Shown: positions 1 to 6,083 of the stretch, one piece after another
Position numbering within the stretch: the first letter of the stretch is position 1
Layout: every line of letters starts with the position of its first letter
Assembly: GCA_002297935.1 (NCBI GenBank)
Contig: DBLC01000162.1
Location: 25,713 to 31,816 of the forward strand
Length of the DNA stretch: 6,104 nt
Source of the DNA: Dialister sp. UBA734
GTDB taxonomy: Bacteria; Bacillota; Negativicutes; Veillonellales; Dialisteraceae
Direction: 5' to 3'
Notes under the pieces: model-generated
The model's input: the letters and a program-made list of their open reading frames with translations, nothing else
What the model was told of the DNA's origin: nothing
The model's database searches: none
Position numbers and translations under genes: made by a program

Positions 1-17
1 TAAGTGCATTTTTTATT

Positions 18-93
18 TGGTGGGCGATAACAGGATCGAACTGCTGACATTCTGCTTGTAAGGCAGACGCTCTCCCAGCTGAGCTAATCGCCC
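18..93 (-). tRNA. tRNA-Val, anticodon UAC, with encoded CCA
   Basis: On the minus strand this 76-nt stretch folds as a complete cloverleaf. The 7-bp acceptor stem is GGGCGAT/ATCGCCC. The D arm is GCTC..GAGC. The anticodon stem TCTGC/GCAGA holds the loop CTTACAA, giving anticodon TAC (UAC), which reads valine GUN codons. The variable loop is 5 nt, and the T arm AGCAG/CTGTT encloses TTCGATC, with one G-T wobble in the stem. The discriminator base is A and the 3' CCA is encoded in the DNA (18-20). No T-rich terminator is visible between the 3' end and the window edge, so other tRNA genes may follow outside the window. Confidence 0.97.
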
Positions 94-113
94 ATGTGTA
101 ACTGACGAGTATT

Positions 114-142
114 ATTATGCACTATTTCGCTGAAAATTGCAA
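114..142 (-). promoter_or_regulatory. Promoter of the tRNA-Val gene (sigma-70 type)
   Basis: Reading the minus strand, TTGCAA (137-142) is followed by exactly 17 bases and then CATAAT (114-119). These match the -35 and -10 consensus at 5 of 6 positions each. The site lies about 20 bases upstream of the mature tRNA 5' end at 93, a normal distance for a short pre-tRNA leader that RNase P would remove. It was identified by consensus matching only. Confidence 0.72.
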
Positions 143-159
143 GTACTTTTTTGAATATT

Positions 160-186
160 GTTGTTGGTTGTTAGTTGTTGGTTGTT
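160..186. repeat. Two-copy tandem repeat, 14-bp period, TTG-rich
   Basis: GTTGTTGGTTGTT occurs at 160-172 and again, identical over 13 bases, at 174-186, separated by a single A. The surrounding DNA (157-190) is a low-complexity G/T tract on the plus strand with almost no C. It lies between the divergent tRNA promoter and the pump leader. No function can be read from it. It could arise from replication slippage or be a remnant of a larger intergenic repeat family. Confidence 0.7.
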
Positions 187-281
187 TGGGGCTTTATAAT
201 TGTTCGTGTATGTAAGCATTAAAGGGCTGGTATTTATTTTATATACTACTTTAGCCCAGTATGTATCAATATGAAATGATA

Positions 282-310
282 TTTTTAAGGTGGGAAGTTT
301 GAGGTATAAT
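282..310 (+). promoter_or_regulatory. Candidate promoter for the efflux operon
   Basis: A perfect TATAAT lies at 305-310, and 17 bases upstream is TTTTTA (282-287), a poor -35 with 3 of 6 matches. It is the best plus-strand -10 between the tRNA and the adaptor gene. Transcription from it would give a leader of about 200 nt that includes the inverted repeat and AACCT array at 336-472. The weak -35 would fit an activator-dependent or weak promoter, but the hexamer could also be chance in AT-rich DNA. Confidence 0.33.
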
Positions 311-335
311 AGAAACAATGACAAGTAAAATCATA

Positions 336-472
336 GTGACAGAAAGGGATTTGAGATAGTTCGTTTGTGAGAAAGGAGTTTTCTTGGCACATTCGAGGAA
401 CCTGAGAAACCTTAGAACCTTGAGCAACCTAAGAACCTTATAACCACTAGCGGATTTTCTACTTACTGTCAC
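336..472. repeat. Inverted repeat bracketing the efflux-operon leader
   Basis: GTGACAGAAAG (336-346) is the reverse complement of CTTACTGTCAC (462-472) at 10 of 11 positions, the exception being one A/A mismatch. The arms enclose about 115 bases that contain the AACCT array. In RNA they could close a long-range stem just upstream of the adaptor's ribosome binding site. Alternatively they could be the ends of a small non-coding mobile or repetitive element. No transposase or target-site duplication is visible. Confidence 0.45.
399..445. repeat. Array of six AACC(T) units, 8-10 bp period
   Basis: AACC begins at 399, 408, 416, 426, 434 and 442. The units resemble AACCTNAGA, for example AACCTGAGA, AACCTTAG and AACCTAAG. 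The first 13 bases, AACCTGAGAAACC, recur exactly at 6067-6079. The last 12 bases, AACCTTATAACC, are in reverse complement (GGTTATAAGGTT) nearly the same unit found in the palindrome at 5803-5885. This points to a dispersed intergenic repeat family rather than a one-off sequence. No reading frame or fold explains the array. Confidence 0.7.
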
Positions 473-514
473 AATACGTATCACATCATACACCTTTTAC
501 TAAGGAGAAAAATT

Positions 515-1750
515 ATGTCGACCCAATGGATCCATGAAAAACGGTTTAAATATATAGCTTGGATGGTGATTCTCTTTTTGGCTATGGTGGGGATTTATTG
601 CTATACCCATCGGGACAATGGGGGAAAGAAACCTGACGCGCTTCGTCCTTCTGTGGAAGTGACCACCATGAAGAAGCAGGACATGATGAAACGGGTCATT
701 CTTTCTGGTGAAACGGTTCCCAAGGCTTCGGTGGATATTTCTCCGAAATATGCTGGTCGCATTGCGTCTATTTCCGTAGACTTAGGCAGCCAGGTCCATC
801 AGGGAGAAGTGCTGCTTACCCAGGATACGAAGGACCTTCTGATTTCTATCCAGGCCAATCGGGCTGGCAGTGATCAGGCTTCGGCGGAAGCGGTGGAAAG
901 TCGGTCTACTTATGAGGCCGGAACCATGAAGGCCCAAAGTGATTATGACAATGCCCGCACCACCTATGAACGGTACCAGACCCTTTTTGACCAGGGGGCA
1001 GTGTCTATGCAGGAGCGAGATGATAAGTACCGGGCCATGATGGAAGCTAAATCTGCCTTGGACAGTCTGGCCAACCAGATGGTAGGCGATAGTCCGGCGG
1101 TGATTGCGGCAAAGAATGCAGCTGCAGCGAAAGCACAGTATACCGTGGAAGGCTTGGAAGCCCAGGCGGAGGATATGTCTCTGGTGTCTCCGATAGATGG
1201 GGTCATCGGCTATCGCCAGGCAGAAATCGGCCAGTGGGCCACGGCGGGACAAAAATTGTTGACCGTGGTGGATAATAGCCATTTGTACTTGGATTGTGAT
1301 GTGGCCGAGCAGGACATGACCATTCTGAAAGAAGGCATGGATGTCGATGTGGAGATCGATTCTTTGGGTGATAGCGTACCAGGAAAATTGATTTACATCA
1401 GTCCGTCTATTGATTCGTCCACTCGCTCCTATCGAGTGCGTTTGGAATTGGATGCTTCTTCTGGTAAAGTGCGAGGTGGCATGTTTGGGCAGTGCGATGT
1501 GACGTCGGTGATGCGAAAAGATACGCTATTCTTGCCGAAAGCCGCTGTGGTGGATGATAACGGAAAGAAATCGGTGTTCCTTGTTTCCCCAGATGGAAAG
1601 GTAAAGAAAGTGACCGTTCGGTTGGGCCTGGCCAATGATGATTTCTTGGAAATCAAGAAAGGCCTGTCTGAAGGGGACCAGGTGGCAGTGACCAATATTT
1701 CTAAGTTGAAGGATGGCATGACCGTGGATATCACTCACAAGGAGGCGTGA
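515..1750 (+). CDS. RND efflux pump periplasmic adaptor (membrane fusion protein, HlyD/AcrA family)
   Basis: This 411-residue protein should link an inner-membrane RND pump to an outer-membrane channel. Residues 13-30 form one hydrophobic segment after a positively charged start. There is no lipobox cysteine, so it is probably membrane-anchored, unlike lipid-anchored AcrA. Lipoyl half-motifs lie at about 71-105 and 220-255 (VSPIDGVIG). Between them is an alpha-helical, Ala/Gln/Glu-rich hairpin (108-218). It contains Arg153, Leu157 and Ser164, the same 4- and 7-residue spacing as the AcrA/MacA RLS motif that contacts TolC. The beta-barrel and membrane-proximal domains occupy about 256-405. The start is set by AAGGAG (502-507), 7 bases before the ATG. 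The last codons carry the ribosome binding site of the next gene, so the two are translationally coupled. Family assignment is firm; substrate is unknown. Confidence 0.95.
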   Translation: MSTQWIHEKRFKYIAWMVILFLAMVGIYCYTHRDNGGKKPDALRPSVEVTTMKKQDMMKRVILSGETVPKASVDISPKYAGRIASISVDLGSQVHQGEVLLTQDTKDLLISIQANRAGSDQASAEAVESRSTYEAGTMKAQSDYDNARTTYERYQTLFDQGAVSMQERDDKYRAMMEAKSALDSLANQMVGDSPAVIAAKNAAAAKAQYTVEGLEAQAEDMSLVSPIDGVIGYRQAEIGQWATAGQKLLTVVDNSHLYLDCDVAEQDMTILKEGMDVDVEIDSLGDSVPGKLIYISPSIDSSTRSYRVRLELDASSGKVRGGMFGQCDVTSVMRKDTLFLPKAAVVDDNGKKSVFLVSPDGKVKKVTVRLGLANDDFLEIKKGLSEGDQVAVTNISKLKDGMTVDITHKEA

Positions 1751-1754
1751 TATG
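1739..1754 (+). promoter_or_regulatory. Ribosome binding site of the RND gene inside the adaptor's last codons
   Basis: AAGGAGG (1739-1745) is a near-perfect Shine-Dalgarno sequence within the adaptor's codons for Lys-Glu-Ala. The adaptor stop TGA (1748-1750) is separated by one base from the ATG at 1752. This arrangement suggests translational coupling, which would match adaptor and pump output. Confidence 0.85.
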
Positions 1755-4700
1755 AAACATTTCAATTTAACACGCTACTCCGTGACCCATCCGATTGGCA
1801 TTTTCATGATCGTCCTGTTCTTCGTGGTGCTGGGGCTCTATAGTTACTGGCGGATTGGGGTAGAACTGTATCCTAACATCAACGTGCCCTATGTGGTGGT
1901 CAGTGTACGCTACGATGGAGCCGATGCAGAATCGGTGGAGCAGCAAATCACCAAGCCCGTGGAGGATGCGCTGTCTTCGGTGTCCAATGTGAAGCATATC
2001 ACATCGAAGTCAAAGACCGGTCGCAGTCAGGTGACACTGGAGCTCAATTTCGACGCCAATGCCGATGCGGCGGCTATCGATGCGGCCCAGAAGGTCAATG
2101 CCATCCGGCGGAAACTGCCTGATGATGCGGACGATCCCGTGGTGGAAAAGCGCGACATGGATGCGGCACCGATTATTGATTTGGCTATGATGTCCAGCCA
2201 CCCTTTGGATGATATGTATTCCTTGGCCGATAACACGCTGACCAATGAATTTACCAAGGCGGATGGCGTGTCCGATGTGGAACTCCATGGGGGTCGCGAT
2301 AAGGAAATTGCCATTCGCGTGAACCGGGATAAATTGGCTCATTATGGCATTTCCATGAATGATATCGTAAGTACGCTGAAAAAGGAAAATAAATTAGCCC
2401 CCGCTGGGTCTTCCTACACCGATACGCGGCAGACCCAGATTCGTTTGAGTGCCCAATATGATACGGTGGAAGATATCCGAAAGATTCACCTCACCACGCC
2501 AAGCGGCAGCAGTATTCCTATTACGGCCATCGGCGATGTGGTCAGGAAGGACCAGAAGGTGTCTCGCTTTGCCCGCATCAATGGGCAGGACGCCATCGGT
2601 ATTTCTATTTACAAAAACAGCAATGCCAACTTGGTATCCACCGCCGATGGAGTCATGCAGGTCCTAGAGGAAATACGGAAAGAATACCCGGATTACCAGT
2701 TCGTGGTGGTCAATGATTCGGCCGATTACGTCAGAACGGCCTTGCACAATACACTGGGCACACTGATAGAAGGGCTCATCACTACCGGATTGGTGCTGTT
2801 TTTCTTCCTGCGGGGCTGGCGCTCCACCGCGTCGGTTATTATCGCTATTCCGACTTCGCTGATTTCCACGTTCTTTGTGATGTATCTGGCAGGATTCACG
2901 TTCAACATGATGTCCCTTATGGGGATGACCCTCTGTATCGGCATCTTGGTGGATGATTCCATTGTGGTGCTGGAAAATATTCATCGCCATCTGTCCAAAG
3001 GGGAAGCAGCCCAGGAAGCGGCGGTCAATGGCCGTATGGAAATTGGCATGGCCGCCATCGCCATTACGCTATGCGATGTGGTGGTGTTCTTGCCGATTGC
3101 ATTTATGAATAGTATGACTGGCCAGTTTTTTAAGCAGTTCGGTCTTACCATTGTCTTTGCGTCGCTGTTCTCTCTTTTTATTTCCTTTACGCTCACCCCG
3201 ATGCTAGCGTCGAAGTTTTTCAAAAACGGACTTCATGTGCCGGATACGAAACTATGGCGGGCGGTGGACCGGTGGGAGAAACATTTGGAAGAAGAATACA
3301 CGTGGCTTCTCCACTGGAGCTTTTTCCATGAAAAGAAATTGTTTGCTGCCGTGGCGATTGCTTTCGTCTTGACCGTAGCGATGGTGCCCTTGGGCTTGAT
3401 TGGGACCGAATACATGCCGCGTACTGATGAAAGTGGGTTCAATGTGCAGATTCAGCTCCCCACCGACGCCAGTATCGAACGAACCGACAAAGTAACGACC
3501 CAGATAGAAAATTACCTTGCCCAGCTTCCGGAAGCAAAAAATTATATGGCCATGGTGGGCGGCGGCAACGGCGTCAATTCCGGCCGTGTTCGAGTATCTT
3601 TGGTGGACCGGCAGGACCGGGACCGTTCCATTTGGACCATCACCGACGAGATGCGCCAGTGGATTGCCACCCATATCACCGATGGGGATGTACGTATCAA
3701 AGAAGACCAGGCTTCCGTATCGGGAACGTCCGGCGGCGGTTTGGGGCAAGGTGGCGGGGCTTTCCGATTGGAACTTCGTGGCAATGATATGAAAGATTTG
3801 ATTCGGGCATCGGAAATGGCACAGACCATGCTGAAACAAGGCTCTTATGGGGTCACAGATGTGAGCTCCACTTACCAGGAAGGGTTACCGGAAATATCCA
3901 TTATTCCGAATCGGGAAAAACTCAAATATTACGGCATCACGATCGGTGAATTGTATGATACCTTTTCGTCTGCCATCAGCGGGGCCGGGGCTGGCGTACT
4001 TCCTAATGATGCCATGAACGATGGCAATGATACGGATATCAATGTGTATTTTGCTGGCGGAGAAAGTTATAAAAGCTCTGACCTGGGGGCTGTGCCGATT
4101 CAAACGAAACAGGGCATTGTCCATGTGTCTGATGTGGCACAAATCAAAGACGAAGTGGGACCAATTACCATTAACCGCACCGATAAACAGCGGTCCATTA
4201 TCATTGGGGGCAACCCAGGAAGCCGGCCGCTCAGTCAAGTGATCGAAGAAGTGACCCATGATTTGAATCAGTTGGGACTTTCGAAATCAGTGTCTTTCCG
4301 CTTCTCCGGACAGGCAGACAGCATGAGAGAAAGTTTCATTGAACTCTTGAGTGCCCTCCTGATGGGGATGCTCCTGGTGTATATGATTTTGTCTGTGCTC
4401 TATGAATCGGCCAAGACCTCATTCATTCGTATGTTTTCCTTGCCTTTTGGTCTCATTGGTTCCTTGCTGTTCCTATTTCTGATGAATGATACCATCAATT
4501 TGTATTCCATGATTGGTATCATCGTCATGGATGGCGTAGTGGCGAAAAACGGGACTTTGCTGTTGGACTACACATTGACCTTGATGCATCAACATGGCAT
4601 GAAAGCCAAAGAGGCTGTAGTAGAAGCCGGTCGGGCCAGACTGCGCCCAATTCTTATGACTACCTTCACCATGATTGTAGGTATGCTTCCCACGGCTCTG

Positions 4701-4829
4701 GCCATTACGGCAGGTTCAGAAACCAGAAGTTCCATGGCCTGGGTCATCATCGGCGGGCTCATTACGTCTACCGTGTTTACTCTCTTGGTCATTCCGATTA
4801 TATTTTTGTTTTTTGAAAGAAAAAGGTGA
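1752..4829 (+). CDS. RND multidrug efflux transporter, inner-membrane antiporter (AcrB/HAE1 family)
   Basis: At 1025 residues it is full length for the family (AcrB is 1049). It should work as a trimer that exports drugs or other amphiphiles in exchange for protons. Twelve membrane segments are visible: TM1 at about 14-33, TM2-6 at 333-485, TM7 at 530-550 and TM8-12 at 862-1021. Two large periplasmic porter/docking loops lie between them (about 34-332 and 551-861). The proton-relay residues are intact: Asp401-Asp402 in TM4 (GILVDDSIVVLENI), Lys932 in TM10 (VVAKNGTLLLDY) and Arg965 before TM11 (RLRPILMT), equivalent to AcrB D407/D408, K940 and R971. A glycine-rich loop (657-669) is a local oddity in the second porter loop. 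It forms an operon with the adaptor one base upstream. Substrate range cannot be read from sequence, and metal export is unlikely because the overall pattern is of the HAE1 type. Confidence 0.96.
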   Translation: MKHFNLTRYSVTHPIGIFMIVLFFVVLGLYSYWRIGVELYPNINVPYVVVSVRYDGADAESVEQQITKPVEDALSSVSNVKHITSKSKTGRSQVTLELNFDANADAAAIDAAQKVNAIRRKLPDDADDPVVEKRDMDAAPIIDLAMMSSHPLDDMYSLADNTLTNEFTKADGVSDVELHGGRDKEIAIRVNRDKLAHYGISMNDIVSTLKKENKLAPAGSSYTDTRQTQIRLSAQYDTVEDIRKIHLTTPSGSSIPITAIGDVVRKDQKVSRFARINGQDAIGISIYKNSNANLVSTADGVMQVLEEIRKEYPDYQFVVVNDSADYVRTALHNTLGTLIEGLITTGLVLFFFLRGWRSTASVIIAIPTSLISTFFVMYLAGFTFNMMSLMGMTLCIGILVDDSIVVLENIHRHLSKGEAAQEAAVNGRMEIGMAAIAITLCDVVVFLPIAFMNSMTGQFFKQFGLTIVFASLFSLFISFTLTPMLASKFFKNGLHVPDTKLWRAVDRWEKHLEEEYTWLLHWSFFHEKKLFAAVAIAFVLTVAMVPLGLIGTEYMPRTDESGFNVQIQLPTDASIERTDKVTTQIENYLAQLPEAKNYMAMVGGGNGVNSGRVRVSLVDRQDRDRSIWTITDEMRQWIATHITDGDVRIKEDQASVSGTSGGGLGQGGGAFRLELRGNDMKDLIRASEMAQTMLKQGSYGVTDVSSTYQEGLPEISIIPNREKLKYYGITIGELYDTFSSAISGAGAGVLPNDAMNDGNDTDINVYFAGGESYKSSDLGAVPIQTKQGIVHVSDVAQIKDEVGPITINRTDKQRSIIIGGNPGSRPLSQVIEEVTHDLNQLGLSKSVSFRFSGQADSMRESFIELLSALLMGMLLVYMILSVLYESAKTSFIRMFSLPFGLIGSLLFLFLMNDTINLYSMIGIIVMDGVVAKNGTLLLDYTLTLMHQHGMKAKEAVVEAGRARLRPILMTTFTMIVGMLPTALAITAGSETRSSMAWVIIGGLITSTVFTLLVIPIIFLFFERKR

Positions 4830-4895
4830 CTCGTGACTGGTGACTTGTGACTAGGATGAATATTCCCCGTCACGAGTCACCAGTCTACCAGTCAC
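4826..4895. repeat. Heptamer-repeat hairpin (GTGACTN)n overlapping the RND stop codon
   Basis: The left arm is four consecutive heptamers GTGACTC, GTGACTG, GTGACTT and GTGACTA (4826-4853). The transporter's TGA stop lies inside the first. The right arm (4869-4895) is the same repeat in reverse complement. Bases 4826-4851 pair with 4869-4895, leaving two non-Watson-Crick positions (one of them a possible G-U) and one bulge, around a loop of about 17 bases. The following sequence is TCCTATTTCCC, which lacks a good U-tract, so it is a poor classical terminator. It may act as a transcript-stabilising or attenuating hairpin between the pump and surE, in the manner of REP elements. Confidence 0.82.
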
Positions 4896-4944
4896 TCCTA
4901 TTTCCCGCTTATCATCGATTTACAAATGAAAGGTAATTATACGT

Positions 4945-5706
4945 ATGCACATTTTCCTCACCAACGATGACGGTTTTGAAGCCCCTGGGATTATCGCTAT
5001 GGCGAAGAAATTGGCCCAGTTGGGCCGGGTGACGGTGATTGCACCGAACCAGGGGCGGAGTTCCTGCTCTAGTTCCTTATCGCTTCAGACATTTCTGCGA
5101 TTGTGGCATAAAGAAAGTTATGGCGATCATATTTCTGTACTCTCCTGCAGTGGTACTACCGCAGACTGCTGCAAACTGGCCTTGGAACATTGGCTGAAAG
5201 AGGACAAACCGGATCTCATTGTGTCAGGTATCAACAATGGGTACAACACAGGAAGCGATTGTCTCTATAGCGGTACCGTGGCTGGCGCACTGGAAGGTGT
5301 TTTTTATGATATTCCGTCCATCGCGGTGTCGGCAGAAACCACCAAAGAAGCGGATTTCTTGGATGTGTCGTCAACCTTTGCTTTAGATGTGATTGAGACC
5401 TACTTTGTAGAAAAGAAATACAAAGGCATTCTGAATCTCAATATGCCCAAACCGGCGGAGCACCTGACATGGGACCATCTCAAAGTGGTACAACTGGGAC
5501 TGCAGCGATATGATAATGCCATCCAGGAAATGCACGATCCGTCAGGCCACTTGGGCTTCTGGCTCTCTGGAAAAGCCATTCCCAATAATGACCCCACCAC
5601 AGACGTGTACTGGGCCCACCAAGGCTACCCGACCCTGACGCCGATTCGGTGGAACCAAACCGACACTAGCGGTTTGGAAACAATAGAGAAAATAGCTCAT
5701 AGATAG
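4945..5706 (+). CDS. surE: 5'/3'-nucleotidase SurE
   Basis: SurE is a cytoplasmic metal-dependent phosphatase that removes phosphate from nucleoside 5'- and 3'-monophosphates and is linked to stationary-phase survival. This 253-residue protein has the usual length and carries the family motifs in order: TNDDG with metal ligands Asp8-Asp9, the APNQGRSS loop with Ser39 as third ligand, GTTADCCKLAL (normally GTPADCVKLAL), and SGINNGYNTGSDCLYSGTVAGALEG with Asn97 as fourth ligand. The C-terminal YPTLTPIRW matches the usual V-TPL segment. The ATG puts the first motif at residue 6, as expected. Its ribosome binding site is weak (AAAGG at 4929-4933, 11 bases away). The 115-base gap to the RND gene holds a hairpin and no clear promoter, so expression by read-through is possible. 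Cys41, Cys68, Cys75 and Cys76 make it fairly cysteine-rich. Confidence 0.95.
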   Translation: MHIFLTNDDGFEAPGIIAMAKKLAQLGRVTVIAPNQGRSSCSSSLSLQTFLRLWHKESYGDHISVLSCSGTTADCCKLALEHWLKEDKPDLIVSGINNGYNTGSDCLYSGTVAGALEGVFYDIPSIAVSAETTKEADFLDVSSTFALDVIETYFVEKKYKGILNLNMPKPAEHLTWDHLKVVQLGLQRYDNAIQEMHDPSGHLGFWLSGKAIPNNDPTTDVYWAHQGYPTLTPIRWNQTDTSGLETIEKIAHR

Positions 5707-5731
5707 GCTTATCTTCTATGGATTCGTTTTT
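5698..5731 (+). terminator. Possible weak intrinsic terminator after surE
   Basis: CATAGA (5698-5703) and TCTATG (5715-5720) can pair as a 6-bp stem that includes the surE stop codon. An alternative inner stem AGATA/TATCT overlaps it. A run of five T follows at 5727-5731, seven bases beyond the stem. The stem is AT-rich and the T-run is offset, so strength is doubtful. The larger hairpin at 5803-5885 may be the main stop. Confidence 0.4.
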
Positions 5732-5749
5732 ATAACATATAGGTACCAC

Positions 5750-5948
5750 GGATTGTCACAAGGTTATTATTGTGCCTCGTTCGTTGGATTAGCAAAATAA
5801 GAATACCGCTACCGTCAAGGTTATAAAAGGTTATGTATGAAAGTTTTTGACATAACCCTTTTTATAACCTTGATGGCAGCGGTATTTTTAACTTTGTTAG
5901 GTAGGGGGATGGAGTACAATAATAACCTTCATAACCTTGTGACAGTCC
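5750..5948. repeat. Nested 200-bp palindrome, outer arms
   Basis: Bases 5750-5773 (starting GGATTGTCACAAGGTTAT) are matched in reverse complement by 5916-5948. There is one substitution (GGATT versus GGACT), and the right arm has one 9-base extra unit, a duplication of ATAACCTT plus C. The arms enclose a second, separate inverted repeat (5803-5885). No open reading frame of note lies inside. The structure resembles a miniature inverted-repeat element or a composite intergenic repeat. No flanking target duplication is evident. Confidence 0.75.
5803..5889. terminator. Long inner hairpin with T-tract, possible bidirectional terminator
   Basis: The left arm 5803-5836 (ATACCGCTACCGTCAAGG then TTATAAAAGGTTATGT) pairs with 5850-5885 around a 13-base loop. 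Over about 34 pairs there is one A-C mismatch, one G-U wobble and two single-base bulges. The stem runs directly into TTTTT (5885-5889) on the plus strand, which fits an intrinsic terminator for surE transcripts. On the minus strand the stem is followed by TTCTTATTTTGC, so it could also stop transcription from the other side. The stem is much longer than usual terminators and contains AAGGTTAT units, so a repeat-element origin is equally likely. Confidence 0.6.
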
Positions 5949-5987
5949 GAAGCGGTGAAATGTGATAGGAAATGAAAAATAGAATGA

Positions 5988-6017
5988 TTGACAAAGGACC
6001 CCAGGGGGGTGTAGTAT
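5988..6017 (+). promoter_or_regulatory. Promoter-like site with a CsoR/CstR-like operator in its spacer
   Basis: A consensus -35 TTGACA (5988-5993) is followed after 18 bases by TAGTAT (6012-6017, 4 of 6 to the -10 consensus). The spacer contains ACCCCAGGGGGGT (5998-6010), a near-palindrome of a C-tract and a G-tract. Operators of the CsoR/RcnR/FrmR repressor family (copper, nickel, formaldehyde and persulfide sensors) have this look and often sit between the -35 and -10. The regulated gene would lie beyond 6104 on the plus strand. An alternative reading of AGGGGGGTG is a Shine-Dalgarno sequence for a 21-codon frame starting at 6018. Confidence 0.45.
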
Positions 6018-6083
6018 ATGGGCGTGAGAGAAATATTTTGGAAGTTTTCTTTGATAGCGGATGTAAAACCTGAGAAACCGTAA
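6018..6083 (+). CDS. Doubtful 21-codon open frame downstream of the G-tract
   Basis: ATG at 6018 opens a frame ending in TAA at 6081-6083 and reading MGVREIFWKFSLIADVKPEKP. AGGGGGGTG (6003-6011) lies 6 bases upstream and is one base off the ideal AGGAGGTG, which is why I list it. Against it, the ATG overlaps the putative -10, its 3' part coincides with the dispersed AACCTGAGAAACC repeat, and the peptide resembles nothing I know. If translated it would need a promoter further upstream. I treat it as probably not a gene. Confidence 0.12.
   Translation: MGVREIFWKFSLIADVKPEKP
6067..6079. repeat. Second copy of the AACCTGAGAAACC unit
   Basis: These 13 bases are identical to 399-411, the start of the AACCT array in the efflux leader, about 5.7 kb away. 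Apart from the two nested-palindrome elements and the candidate promoter, the rest of 5949-6104 shows no recognisable gene or RNA. Confidence 0.6.

Noticed and set aside
195..200. Plus-strand TATAAT after the TTG-rich repeat
   Set aside because: No -35-like hexamer lies 16-18 bases upstream, and it would add a further 100 bases to an already long leader.
399..445. CRISPR array
   Set aside because: The units are 8-10 bases long with no unique spacers of 30 or so bases, and no cas gene is present.
474..481. Perfect 8-bp palindrome ATACGTAT upstream of the adaptor gene, a possible repressor operator
   Set aside because: The symmetry does not extend beyond 8 bases and no promoter elements frame it, so chance is a sufficient explanation.
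266..493. Minus-strand 75-codon frame in the efflux leader
   Set aside because: It is built largely from the AACCT repeat, which reads as an artificial Leu/Arg/Phe-rich peptide (KVLRLLKVLRFLRFLE). No ribosome binding site or family resemblance is seen.
782..1282. Minus-strand 166-codon frame opposite the adaptor gene
   Set aside because: It lies wholly antisense to a clear adaptor gene, is His/Arg-rich with no recognisable domain, and is expected as a shadow of a GC-balanced coding strand.
3252..3839. Minus-strand 195-codon frame opposite the RND gene
   Set aside because: It is antisense to the conserved second porter loop of the RND protein, its composition is typical of a shadow frame, and no motif is recognised.
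5750..5948. Complete insertion sequence
   Set aside because: Inverted arms are present, but there is no transposase reading frame and no flanking direct duplication, so only a non-coding repeat can be claimed.
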